Assembly (NCBI RefSeq): GCF_003584685.1
Contig: NZ_AP018549.1
Span: 124,001-188,000, forward strand
Direction: 5' to 3'
DNA length: 64,000 nt
From: Lactobacillus paragasseri
GTDB lineage: Bacteria; Bacillota; Bacilli; Lactobacillales; Lactobacillaceae
Shown: one piece after another, positions 52,829 through 61,765 of the stretch
Layout of the letters: the number at the start of each line of letters is the position of its first letter
Position numbering within the stretch: the first letter of the stretch is position 1
The notes under the pieces: model-generated
Database searches by the model: none
Seen by the model: the letters and a program-made list of their open reading frames with translations, nothing else
Told to the model about the DNA's origin: nothing
Made by a program: the position numbers and the translations under genes

Positions 52829-55732
52829 ATGAAAGGATTAAAATACACAAGTTTAGCTGTGGCAGCATTAACTGCTACTATTTTGGCAAGCACCAATAAT
52901 GGTAAAGTTCAAGCTGCATCAACTAATGAAAACGATACTGTTACTGTAGCAAAATCAGATCAAGAAAATGCTCAAGCAGCTGTTAATGAAGCACAGAATT
53001 CAGTTAATAATGCTCAAGCAGCTGTTGATAGCAAGAAGAGTGCATTAACTGATGCTCAAGCAAAAGCTAAAGCACCGGATAATGCTTACTCTGCTCAACA
53101 AGCTAAAGTAAATGACAGTCAAAAGAATCTTTCTGCTAAGCAAGCTATCGCAAAACAAGCACAAGATAAATTAAATAGTGTCACTGAAATTTCAAAGAAA
53201 GCTACTCCAGAAAATATTCAAAAAGCACAAAAGAGTATTGCCGCTCAACAAGATGCAATTAAAAATGCTAAGCAAAATGTTAGTGATGCAAATGTAGATT
53301 TGAATAAAGCACAAGCTCAATTAGCAACTGCTAAGCAAAAACAAGCTGATGCTCAAAATGTAGTTAATGCTAAAGAATCTGCTAAACAAACAGCCGATAA
53401 GAATGTTGCTAAGGCAGAAGCTGATGTTAAGAACAGCGGTTTAGATGAAGCAAAGCAAGACGTTGAAAAGGTTCAAACGACATTAAACGACATTAAAAAG
53501 ACCAATGCTAACAATGAATCTATTTTAACTACAAATAAGTCTGCTTTAACTGAAAACAATCAAAAGATTGCAACTGTTAATAATAAGATTGCAACTGCAA
53601 ATCAAGCTGTAGTAGATGCCCAAAACAATGTTAATACTAAACAACAAGCATTGGCTGATGCTAAAAAGGCTTTAAAAGATTTACAAGATCAAGTTGCTAA
53701 AGATCAAGCAAGTGGTGCGGCTGGTTTCTTTAAGTCAATTGCCGATAATAAAGATAATTCTGAAAGTTTAAGAGAAGATGCACGTACTGCATATGATATT
53801 GTTACTGGTAAGCCAAATGCTTACCAAGATATTACTGTAAGATGGGTTAAACAAGCTGTTGAGTTGGGTCAAGAAAAAGACTCTACTTCATTCAGTAATA
53901 TGGAAAAAGCTCTAGGATATTATGAACATTGGATGACATACCGTGATAAGTATGGCTTGAGTCATCCATCAATTTCTTTAACTGCTGTTGCCATTGCAAT
54001 GCTTAGTTCTGATTTTCAACATTATTCTGATGAATTTAATCACCCTATTTTATTAACTGCTAAATATGGTCCATTTTATGAAGATGAAGAAGATATTTCA
54101 GCTGGAGACGTTAATCCAATTGATAACTGGATGAGTGAAAAAGAAGATATCGATAACTATATTAAGGATCATCCAGATGCAGCTGCTTATAGTTTTGAAA
54201 GTAGTCATCCATTAACTGAAGATGATTGGGCAAGAGATGTTGATTTCTGGAGTAATAAACCAGTAGATATTGGTCACTATACTTCTATGATAAAACCAGA
54301 TGCCAACTATGTTGGATTAGCTGGAAATGAATATGAGATTGAACCATTCATGGATAATGCAGATAGCATGGATGAAATTGAATTTGATCCAATTAACGGT
54401 ATGGACTTCAATAGTTACCAAAATCTAGTTCACTCATATTTGCAAAACATTAAACAAGAAGATCAAATTAACACTCTTAAAGCTAACGTAGAAACCGCAA
54501 GCCAAAACTTAACTGCTGCACAAAATGCCGTTCAAGCAGCCCAAAACAATGTTAAGAGTTTACAAGCTAACTTAGCAGAATTAAACAATGGTTCTACTAA
54601 GATTAACAAGGCAATTGCTGATACTCAAGATGCTCTTGCAAAGGGCAGAGAAAATCTCGAATTTGAACAAAAGCAACTAGATCAAGCAAACAAGAATTTA
54701 GCAGCTGTACAAGCTAAAGTTGGTGCAAAGGCAAAAGCATTAGATGACGCAAAAGCTGCTCAAGCTAAGGCTGCCGATGCTTTAGCTCAAGCTCAAAATG
54801 TTTTAGCTGGAGCTACTGCTGCAGTGAAGTCAGCTCAAACAACTGTTGATAATGCACAAGGTAATGTTAATGCCAAGAACAAGGATCTTAAGGCTGCACA
54901 AGCAAGTCTAGAATCATTGAAGCAAACATTAAGTAGCTTAGAAAATGCTAAGGCTAACTTAGCAGCAGCTCAAGCAGCTTTAACTACCGCAAACAATGAT
55001 GTATTAACAGCTGATAAAGATGTAAAAGCACAAGAATTAATTTTATCTTCTTTAGGAGAAGCCAAGGGTAAGTCAGATGCTCAAGTTGCAAGTGCAGAAA
55101 AAGATTTGGAGAAGGCTGAGTCAGATTTAGCTAATGAACAAAGTAAATTGGCTGCCGCAAAAGCTAAATTAGCTGAATTGAATAAAAAAGCCAACAACAA
55201 TACTGGTAAGTCAGATTCTAAACCTGAAATTAATAATCAAAAACCTGCTAAACCAGCAACTAAGCCAGGTTCAGAAAGTGTAAATACTGAAAAGCCAGAA
55301 CCTGATTTTTCAGGTAATAACAAATCAGATTCAAAGAAAGAACAAAATTCTACAGATAATGTAAAATCAGATGTTAAATCTGAAAACAAGTCAAATAAGA
55401 CTAAGGAAGAATCAAAATCATCATCTTCTGTAAAGATTGTTGATAATGGTGACGACTCAGCTGCATCTGTTGTTTTAACTGGCTCTGATACCGCAGTTAA
55501 AGTTTTTGGTGAAAAGACTGTAAACGGCACGACTTACTACAAGATCGGAGCAAATCACTGGGTAAAAGCTGATAAAGCACATGTTGTTTCTATTGGTGGT
55601 CAAGCAACTACTAAACACTTGCCACAAACTGGTGCTAAGAATGAAATTATTGCAGCAATCTCAGGCTTAACAGTTGCTTCAGTTGGTATTGCTAGTGCAA
55701 TGGGCATGAGCCGTAAGAAAAAGAATAACTAA
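52829..55732 (+). CDS. LPXTG-anchored SEC10/PgrA-like coiled-coil surface protein with SLAP domain
   Basis: ATG 52829 follows GGAGGAG and gives 967 residues; the in-frame ATG at 52808 is before that site. Order: signal peptide (1-29, ending VQAAS), coiled coil rich in Ala/Gln/Lys (about 45-300), a globular region (about 305-545, with KALGYYEHWMTYRDKYG and NKPVDIGHYTSMI) resembling SEC10/PgrA surface-exclusion proteins, a second long coiled coil (about 550-790), a Pro/Lys/Ser wall region, one SLAP-like domain (about 875-925, VNGTTYYKIGANHWVKA) and the sortase signal LPQTG near 930. It is a wall-linked rod that may promote aggregation or contact between cells. Role inferred. Confidence 0.8.
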   Translation: MKGLKYTSLAVAALTATILASTNNGKVQAASTNENDTVTVAKSDQENAQAAVNEAQNSVNNAQAAVDSKKSALTDAQAKAKAPDNAYSAQQAKVNDSQKNLSAKQAIAKQAQDKLNSVTEISKKATPENIQKAQKSIAAQQDAIKNAKQNVSDANVDLNKAQAQLATAKQKQADAQNVVNAKESAKQTADKNVAKAEADVKNSGLDEAKQDVEKVQTTLNDIKKTNANNESILTTNKSALTENNQKIATVNNKIATANQAVVDAQNNVNTKQQALADAKKALKDLQDQVAKDQASGAAGFFKSIADNKDNSESLREDARTAYDIVTGKPNAYQDITVRWVKQAVELGQEKDSTSFSNMEKALGYYEHWMTYRDKYGLSHPSISLTAVAIAMLSSDFQHYSDEFNHPILLTAKYGPFYEDEEDISAGDVNPIDNWMSEKEDIDNYIKDHPDAAAYSFESSHPLTEDDWARDVDFWSNKPVDIGHYTSMIKPDANYVGLAGNEYEIEPFMDNADSMDEIEFDPINGMDFNSYQNLVHSYLQNIKQEDQINTLKANVETASQNLTAAQNAVQAAQNNVKSLQANLAELNNGSTKINKAIADTQDALAKGRENLEFEQKQLDQANKNLAAVQAKVGAKAKALDDAKAAQAKAADALAQAQNVLAGATAAVKSAQTTVDNAQGNVNAKNKDLKAAQASLESLKQTLSSLENAKANLAAAQAALTTANNDVLTADKDVKAQELILSSLGEAKGKSDAQVASAEKDLEKAESDLANEQSKLAAAKAKLAELNKKANNNTGKSDSKPEINNQKPAKPATKPGSESVNTEKPEPDFSGNNKSDSKKEQNSTDNVKSDVKSENKSNKTKEESKSSSSVKIVDNGDDSAASVVLTGSDTAVKVFGEKTVNGTTYYKIGANHWVKADKAHVVSIGGQATTKHLPQTGAKNEIIAAISGLTVASVGIASAMGMSRKKKNN

Positions 55733-55757
55733 TTTATAAAATTTAAACATTTATACA

Positions 55758-55797
55758 GAAAGAGTTGATAAACAAATGGTTTATCAACTCTTTTTTC
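55758..55797. terminator. Terminator of the surface-protein gene
   Basis: AAAGAGTTGATAAAC-N5-GTTTATCAACTCTTT, a perfect 15-bp stem with a T-run, lies between convergent genes. Confidence 0.9.
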
Positions 55798-55825
55798 TAT
55801 CTTTAAAATCAAGTATTAACAATAA

Positions 55826-56584
55826 TTATTGCCTAGCAAAACCTGTTCTAACTGAATAAGCATCTGAAAAGATCCGAGTCATAATCTGTAAAGGTAGTCT
55901 AGAACGTACTTCATAGTCGGGGAAGTAGTTGGTTTTAGACATGTATCCCATAAAAGTTAATGTCGAAAGCGAAGCGAGTTGGCCGTTGGGATTAGTAGTA
56001 AAGGTAATAATAGGAACATCGTGGTGAGATAAGCTTTTAGCTGCATCAACTAATTCGGGCGTATTGCCGTTTAGGCTAATAAAAATAACCAGAGCGTCTT
56101 GTTTAATTCGCTTAGAGGCGGTTTTAATAATGTTAGGATCAGCATGGAACTCGACATATTTACCAGTTAGTTGAAGTTTAACCATAATTTCTTGACCAAT
56201 CGATTCAGATAAGCCACGCGCAAAGATATAGACTACCTTTGCTTGTTTGGTCATAGAAATACTATCTTCAATATTGCTATAGCTAAGATTATGGAGAGTA
56301 TTATTCATTTCAATCTCATTTTTGGTGATTACGCTCTTAATTTTATCGTCAGCGTCATTTAAAACGTCAAAGTTGCTATTAGAACGATCTTGCAACTTTA
56401 AAGATTCTCGATAAGAAGTATAGCCACTATAGCCCATCTTTTGCATTGTTCTAACAATAGTAGCTGTTGAAACATGAGCAAACTGGCTCAATTTTACAAT
56501 TGACATTTTTGCAATTTTTTGCGGATTGTTTTGAACTATTTCCCATAAATGTAATTCCGCATTACTAAGATCATTATTTTGCAT
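55826..56584 (-). CDS. RpiR/MurR-family regulator with SIS domain
   Basis: Start chosen at 56584 (ATG after AAAGGGAAG, 7 nt spacing), giving 252 residues; the longer in-frame start at 56617 precedes that ribosome site. An N-terminal HTH_6 domain (about 1-80, with LSQFAHVSTATIVRTMQKMG) is followed by a SIS sugar-phosphate domain (about 105-240, FARGLSESIG and FISLNGNTPE). It is divergent from fruK/fruA and shares their 124-bp control region, so it most likely responds to a fructose phosphate and controls that operon. Many fru operons use a DeoR-type FruR instead. Confidence 0.83.
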   Translation of the reverse strand: MQNNDLSNAELHLWEIVQNNPQKIAKMSIVKLSQFAHVSTATIVRTMQKMGYSGYTSYRESLKLQDRSNSNFDVLNDADDKIKSVITKNEIEMNNTLHNLSYSNIEDSISMTKQAKVVYIFARGLSESIGQEIMVKLQLTGKYVEFHADPNIIKTASKRIKQDALVIFISLNGNTPELVDAAKSLSHHDVPIITFTTNPNGQLASLSTLTFMGYMSKTNYFPDYEVRSRLPLQIMTRIFSDAYSVRTGFARQ

Positions 56585-56624
56585 ATTAGTACTTCCCTTT
56601 CTGTAAAACTTTACCACTTATTTT

Positions 56625-56640
56625 ATAAAACGCTTTCAAT
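56625..56640. promoter_or_regulatory. cre site in the divergent rpiR/fruK region
   Basis: ATAAAACGCTTTCAAT matches the cre consensus well (AAAACGCTTTCA). It lies between both start codons and could repress both directions through CcpA. A TATACT -10 for fruK lies near 56670. Confidence 0.72.
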
Positions 56641-56708
56641 TCGGAAAATCCTTACGTTCATATCTAAGTATACTAATAATGTAAGCGGTAAGAAAAGGGA
56701 GAAAACTC

Positions 56709-57635
56709 ATGATTTATACAATAACACTTAATCCAGCGATCGATTTGGTAATTATTACTAAAAAATTAGAATCAAATACTGTTAATCGAACTGAAAATTT
56801 TGAGCTTCAACCTAATGGTAAGGGTGTAAATGTATCGTTTATTTTAAAAAAAATGGGTATAAAAAACATGGCGACCGGAATTGGAGGAGGCTTTACTCTT
56901 GATTACATTACAGCAGGTTTAGAGGAAAAAGGCATCAAGACTAAGTTTCTTAAGGTAAAAGAACCAACTAGGATTAATGTCTTTACACGAGTTTTAGATC
57001 AAAATGTGGAATACAAAGAAGTAAATCCTGGTCCAGAAGTTGGACAAGAGGTTCAAGATAAGTTCTTGAAATACTTAAAAGACACCTTAAAAGCAGACGA
57101 TACTTTAATTATTTCAGGTAGTTTTTCAAGAGGAATTAAAGCAGAATATTTGGTTGAAATTGCGAAGATTACAGCAGAAAAGAAGGTCAAACTAGTAATT
57201 GATTCTAGTTCTAAAGTTGTGTTAGATACGCTGGAGTATCAGCCGTATTTATTAAAACCAAACGATCAAGAGCTAGCTAGTTTCTTTGATCTGAATGAAA
57301 AATTAGATCAGAAAAAGATTATTGAATTAGCTCGTAAGTTAATTAGTGCTGGCTGTCAAAATGTCTTGGTTTCACTTGGAGAGAATGGAGCAGCCTTAAT
57401 TAATAAAGATCATGCCTACTTTGGCAATGCACCGAAAATTCAAGCACTTAATACGGCTGGTGCTGGTGATACAATGCTTGGAACCTTTATTGGAGAAAAA
57501 GAAAAAGATAAAAGTGATACTGCAGCTTTAAAATCTGCAATAGCAGCGGGTAGCGATACAGCTAGCCGATCGGGGTTAACAGATTTTAAATTAGAAAAAT
57601 ATTTAAACGAAATTCAAGTAAGTGAAATTAAGTAG
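56709..57635 (+). CDS. fruK: 1-phosphofructokinase (PfkB/LacC family)
   Basis: A 308-residue kinase of the PfkB superfamily. It begins MIYTITLNPAIDLV, has QPNGKGVNVSFILKKMG (substrate loop, near residues 36-52) and the ATP/catalytic motif NTAGAGDTMLGTF with the base Asp near 255. Located directly before a fructose-type PTS, so it most likely phosphorylates fructose-1-P to fructose-1,6-bisphosphate. The same family includes LacC, tagatose-6-P kinase. As no other tagatose-6-P kinase is visible here, a secondary role in the GalNAc route is conceivable but unproven. The AAAAGGGAG ribosome site supports the start. Confidence 0.88.
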   Translation: MIYTITLNPAIDLVIITKKLESNTVNRTENFELQPNGKGVNVSFILKKMGIKNMATGIGGGFTLDYITAGLEEKGIKTKFLKVKEPTRINVFTRVLDQNVEYKEVNPGPEVGQEVQDKFLKYLKDTLKADDTLIISGSFSRGIKAEYLVEIAKITAEKKVKLVIDSSSKVVLDTLEYQPYLLKPNDQELASFFDLNEKLDQKKIIELARKLISAGCQNVLVSLGENGAALINKDHAYFGNAPKIQALNTAGAGDTMLGTFIGEKEKDKSDTAALKSAIAAGSDTASRSGLTDFKLEKYLNEIQVSEIK

Positions 57636-57653
57636 TAGGAAGGATGAAATAAG

Positions 57654-59585
57654 ATGGCTCAATATGATTTAGTTGGGGCAACGGGATGTGCTACTGGAGT
57701 TGCCCATACCTTTATGGCTGAAGAAGCTTTAGAAAAAGCTGCCCAAAAATTAGGCTATAAGATCAAAATTGAAACACACGGGCAAACTGGTGTTGAACAC
57801 GAACTTACACCAGAAGAAATAAAAGAGGCAAAAGGTGTTGTTATTGCTTCTGATGTTGACGTTGATCCAGATCGGTTCGCTGGAAAAAGAGTGGTAATTG
57901 TTCCAGTTGCCAAAGGTATTAAAGAACCTGAAACTTTAATTAGAGAGGCATTAAGTTCGGACACGCCAATTTATAAGCCAGGGCAAACGGCTAAAAGTTC
58001 TACTGGAAAAAGTAGTGCTGGTGCTGAGAAATTAGGTACTAAAATTTATACTTCATTAATGAATGGTGTTTCCCACATGTTGCCATTTGTTGTGGCTGGT
58101 GGTGTTTTAATTGCTGTTTCATTCTTCTGGGGTATTTATTCAGCTGACCCTAAGAGTAGCCAGTATAATCAATTTGCCTACATGCTAAATACAATTGGTA
58201 GCACAACAATGGGATTGATGGTTCCAATTTTAGGTGCTTTTATTGCAGAAGCTTTAGCTAAAAGATCAGGGCTAGTTGTTGGTTTTGCAGCCGGGATGAT
58301 TACCAGCGTTGGTGGTGGTGGCTTCTTAGGTGCGATCATTGGTGGTTATTTAGCTGCTGTTGTAGTACTTTTATTGCAAAAATTAATGAAACCATTGCCA
58401 GACAAAGAATTTAGAGGATTAAAATCAATTTTCTTATTGCCTGTATTAGGGGTATTCATCACTGGTGCAATTATGTTCTGGTTGAATGGACCAATTAAGG
58501 CAATTAATACAGGAATGATGTCTTGGCTAAAAGGTTTTGAAAATTCAAGTCCAATTCTTTTAGGTATTATCATTGGTGTAATGTGTGCCTCTGACTTTGG
58601 TGGACCAATTAACAAGGCTGCTTATGTAACTGGTACTGCACTTCTTGCTCAAGGTAATTACTACTTCATGGCAGGTGTATCTGCTGCATGTATTGCACCG
58701 CCTCTAGCAACTGGTTTTGCAGTTTTGTTAAACAAGAAAGCATATTCTAAGAACGAGCGTACTGCTGGATATGTTAACTTCTTATTAGGATCAACGCACA
58801 TTACAGAAGGTGCAATTCCATTTGCTGCTAAACACCCATTATGGAATATTCCAGCATTTATGGTCGGTTCCGCAATTGCAGCAGCTTTGACTTATGTTTC
58901 TAGAATTCAAGTTCCAGCTCCTCATGGTGGTTTTATTATTTTGCCACTCGTTAATAAGCCATTTCTATGGGTATTATGGATCGTAGTCGGTGCACTAGTT
59001 TCCGGAATTTTACTAGCTTTAATTGCCGGTAGATTTGCTAAGACAGAACCACAATTTGAAGATGGTCCAGATATTGATGTCTTTGGTGAAGAAGAAAATG
59101 TTAACAAACCAGTAGCTGAAAAAGAAACTACTGACTATAACCCTAAAGATATTTTGGATACTCAAAATATTAAAATTAATGTTGATGTTCCAGATAAAGA
59201 TTCAGCACTAAAGTATTTAGCTAACTTAGCTGTAAAGAATGGCTTAGCTTCTGATAGCGAGGAAGTTTATGATAAATATTTAGCTAGAGAAAAGGAAAGC
59301 CCTACAGGGATGACTGATGGTTTTGCAATTCCACATGCACAATCTACTGCTATTAAGCAATCTGCCATGCTTGTTTTGAAGTTGAAAAATCCGATTGATT
59401 GGAATTCCTTAGATGGGCAAAAGATTGATACGGTGATTTCTTTCTTAATTCCAGCAAAGGACAGTAAGACTCACTTACAGTACTTATCTAATACAGCTAA
59501 GTTGCTTACGCATAAAGACTTTATTGAAAAATTGAAGCAAGCTAACACGCCAGAAGGGATTAAGAAGTTATGTGATAAGGAATAG
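57654..59585 (+). CDS. fruA: PTS fructose-specific EIIBCA fusion protein
   Basis: A 643-residue membrane permease in the order B-C-A. EIIB (about 1-105) has GATGCATGVAHTFMAEEAL with the phospho-Cys. EIIC (about 125-465) has some nine helices with GGGGFLGAIIGGYLA and ITEGAIPFAA. EIIA (about 500-640) carries the phospho-His in GFAIPHAQS. It imports and phosphorylates fructose (or a related ketose), and the product goes to the FruK encoded 18 bp upstream. A typical FruA is A-B-C, so this order with the A domain last is a variant. Controlled with fruK by RpiR and CcpA as judged by context. Confidence 0.9.
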   Translation: MAQYDLVGATGCATGVAHTFMAEEALEKAAQKLGYKIKIETHGQTGVEHELTPEEIKEAKGVVIASDVDVDPDRFAGKRVVIVPVAKGIKEPETLIREALSSDTPIYKPGQTAKSSTGKSSAGAEKLGTKIYTSLMNGVSHMLPFVVAGGVLIAVSFFWGIYSADPKSSQYNQFAYMLNTIGSTTMGLMVPILGAFIAEALAKRSGLVVGFAAGMITSVGGGGFLGAIIGGYLAAVVVLLLQKLMKPLPDKEFRGLKSIFLLPVLGVFITGAIMFWLNGPIKAINTGMMSWLKGFENSSPILLGIIIGVMCASDFGGPINKAAYVTGTALLAQGNYYFMAGVSAACIAPPLATGFAVLLNKKAYSKNERTAGYVNFLLGSTHITEGAIPFAAKHPLWNIPAFMVGSAIAAALTYVSRIQVPAPHGGFIILPLVNKPFLWVLWIVVGALVSGILLALIAGRFAKTEPQFEDGPDIDVFGEEENVNKPVAEKETTDYNPKDILDTQNIKINVDVPDKDSALKYLANLAVKNGLASDSEEVYDKYLAREKESPTGMTDGFAIPHAQSTAIKQSAMLVLKLKNPIDWNSLDGQKIDTVISFLIPAKDSKTHLQYLSNTAKLLTHKDFIEKLKQANTPEGIKKLCDKE

Positions 59586-59671
59586 AAAGTTGGATTTTAA
59601 TAATAGACTAAAAATTTTAATAATGATATCATCTATATAACCACTTATGAATTACAAGGAGGAATTAATTA

Positions 59672-61621
59672 ATGGCATTATTCAATGTACGTGGCGGTGC
59701 TGGTGATATCACTAAGCCAGATCTTAACGCAAGACCACAAGATAATCTTTACTTAGCAGTGAACTCTGAATGGATTGAAAAAGCAAAGATTCCTTCAGAC
59801 CGTTCAAGAATTAGCTCATTTGATGGCATTGACTTGAATATTGAGAAGAGCTTAATGCAAGACTTTGCTGATTTTGCAGATGGTAAAAAAAAATTGCCAG
59901 AAGTTCCTAATTTTGAAAAGGCAGTTGAACTTTATAAGATCGCTAATAATTTCGATAAAAGAAACGAAGATGGTGCGAAGCCAATTAAGGCTGACCTTGA
60001 AGAAATTACTAGTTTGCGCAACTTAGCTGATTTGAACTTAAGAGCAGCTGATTTCTATAAGAATGCCTTTGACTTGCCAATTAGCGTTTCTGTTGATGCC
60101 GACATGAAGGATACAAAAGTTCACGTTGTTTACTTTGGCGGACCTGGTTTGTTCTTGCCTGATACAACTACTTATGACAATCCTGCAGCTGCTGATTTAT
60201 TAAAGGTATTGCAAGACCAATCTGAAAACTTGTTGAAGATGGCTGGTGTAAGTGAAGCGGATGCTAAGAAGTATGTCGAAGATGCATTGAAGTTTGATAA
60301 GAAACTTTCTAAAGTTCTTAAGTCAACTGAAGAATGGGCAGATTATCCAGCAATGTACAACCCAATGTCTTTAGCTGAATTTGAAGCAAAATTTGATAGC
60401 TTTAAGATTGATAACTTCTTAACTAGTTTATTTGCTCAAAAACCTGAAAAGGTTATCGTAACTGAACCAAGATTCTTAGATCATGTTGAAGAATTGATCA
60501 ACGAAGATAATTTTGACGAAATTAAGGGATGGATGGTTGTTAAGTTCATTAACGGCGTAGCTGCATATCTTTCTCAAGACTTCCGTGAAGCTGCCTTTCC
60601 ATTTAGTCAAGCTTTATCAGGTCAACCTGAATTATCTTCTGGAACTAAGCAAGCTTACCGTTTAGCTAATGGTATGTTCAGTGAAGTAGTTGGTGTTTAC
60701 TATGGTCAAACTTACTTTGGTGCAGAAGCTAAGGCTGATGTTGAAGATATGATTCATAAGATGATCGATGTTTATGAAAAGCGTATCTCTGAAAATGACT
60801 GGCTATCTGAAGACACTAAGAAGAAGGCAATCGTTAAGTTACGTGCTTTAATTTTGAAGATTGGTTATCCAGAAAAAATTGAAAAAATTTATGATCGTCT
60901 TCAAGTAACTCCTGAATCTGAAGGTGGCAGTCTTTACTCAAATGAAAGTGTCGCTGCTGTTGAATCAGTTAAGTACAACCTTGAAAAATTAAACGAACCA
61001 GTTGATAGAACTGTTTGGTTAATGCCTGGTAACTTAGTCAATGCATGTTACGATCCACAAAGAAACGATATTACTTTCCCAGCTGCAATTTTGCAAAAGC
61101 CATTCTATGACTTAAAGCAATCACGTAGCTTGAATTACGGTGGTATTGGTGTGGTTATCGCCCATGAAATTTCTCACGCTTTTGACAACAATGGTGCTAA
61201 GTTTGATGAATTCGGTAACTTAAAGAACTGGTGGACTGATGAAGACTTTGCTGAATTTAAGAAGCGTACACAAGATGAAATTGACTTGTTTAACGGCATT
61301 GAATATGGTCCAGTTACCTTAAACGGTAAGCAAATTGTTTCAGAAAATATTGCAGACCAAGGTGGTTTAACTGCTGCTGTTGAAGCTAATAAGGGCGAAA
61401 ATGGCAATATGAAGGAAGTCTTTGAAAACTTTGCTCGTGTTTGGGCAAACAAGCAACTTCCAGAGTCAATTAAGACGCAAGTTTCAGTTGACGTTCACGC
61501 TCCTGGTCCTGAAAGAGCTAATGTTCAATCACAATGCCAAGAAGAATTCTACAAGGCATTTGATGTGAAGCCAGAAGATGGTATGTGGCTTGATCCAGAA
61601 AAACGTGTTGTAATTTGGTAG
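59672..61621 (+). CDS. pepO: Endopeptidase PepO (M13, neprilysin-like)
   Basis: A 649-residue zinc metallopeptidase cutting oligopeptides inside the cell; no signal peptide. The zinc site is His498-Glu-Ile-Ser-His502 (AHEISHAFD), with the third ligand Glu558 in the ENIADQGG motif. Near the C-terminus, HAPGPERANV holds the conserved His of M13 enzymes. N-terminal residues 1-440 form the large substrate-capping domain (PDLNARPQDNLYLAVNSEW). The length is typical of lactobacillal PepO. It has a good ribosome site (AAGGAGG) and is probably monocistronic. Confidence 0.92.
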   Translation: MALFNVRGGAGDITKPDLNARPQDNLYLAVNSEWIEKAKIPSDRSRISSFDGIDLNIEKSLMQDFADFADGKKKLPEVPNFEKAVELYKIANNFDKRNEDGAKPIKADLEEITSLRNLADLNLRAADFYKNAFDLPISVSVDADMKDTKVHVVYFGGPGLFLPDTTTYDNPAAADLLKVLQDQSENLLKMAGVSEADAKKYVEDALKFDKKLSKVLKSTEEWADYPAMYNPMSLAEFEAKFDSFKIDNFLTSLFAQKPEKVIVTEPRFLDHVEELINEDNFDEIKGWMVVKFINGVAAYLSQDFREAAFPFSQALSGQPELSSGTKQAYRLANGMFSEVVGVYYGQTYFGAEAKADVEDMIHKMIDVYEKRISENDWLSEDTKKKAIVKLRALILKIGYPEKIEKIYDRLQVTPESEGGSLYSNESVAAVESVKYNLEKLNEPVDRTVWLMPGNLVNACYDPQRNDITFPAAILQKPFYDLKQSRSLNYGGIGVVIAHEISHAFDNNGAKFDEFGNLKNWWTDEDFAEFKKRTQDEIDLFNGIEYGPVTLNGKQIVSENIADQGGLTAAVEANKGENGNMKEVFENFARVWANKQLPESIKTQVSVDVHAPGPERANVQSQCQEEFYKAFDVKPEDGMWLDPEKRVVIW

Positions 61622-61640
61622 GAATTAAATAAGAATTATT

Positions 61641-61677
61641 AAGAATCAAATGGTAAAAAGCTGTTTGATTCTTTTTT
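61641..61677 (+). terminator. Terminator of pepO
   Basis: AAGAATCAAA pairs with TTTGATTCTT, with T residues after it. Confidence 0.83.
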
Positions 61678-61765
61678 CATAGTTTGCAAAAAAAATTCGT
61701 TAATAATATTATGAATTGGTATTCTTATTACCTAAGACAATCTTCTTAATTAGAAAAGGTTAAAA

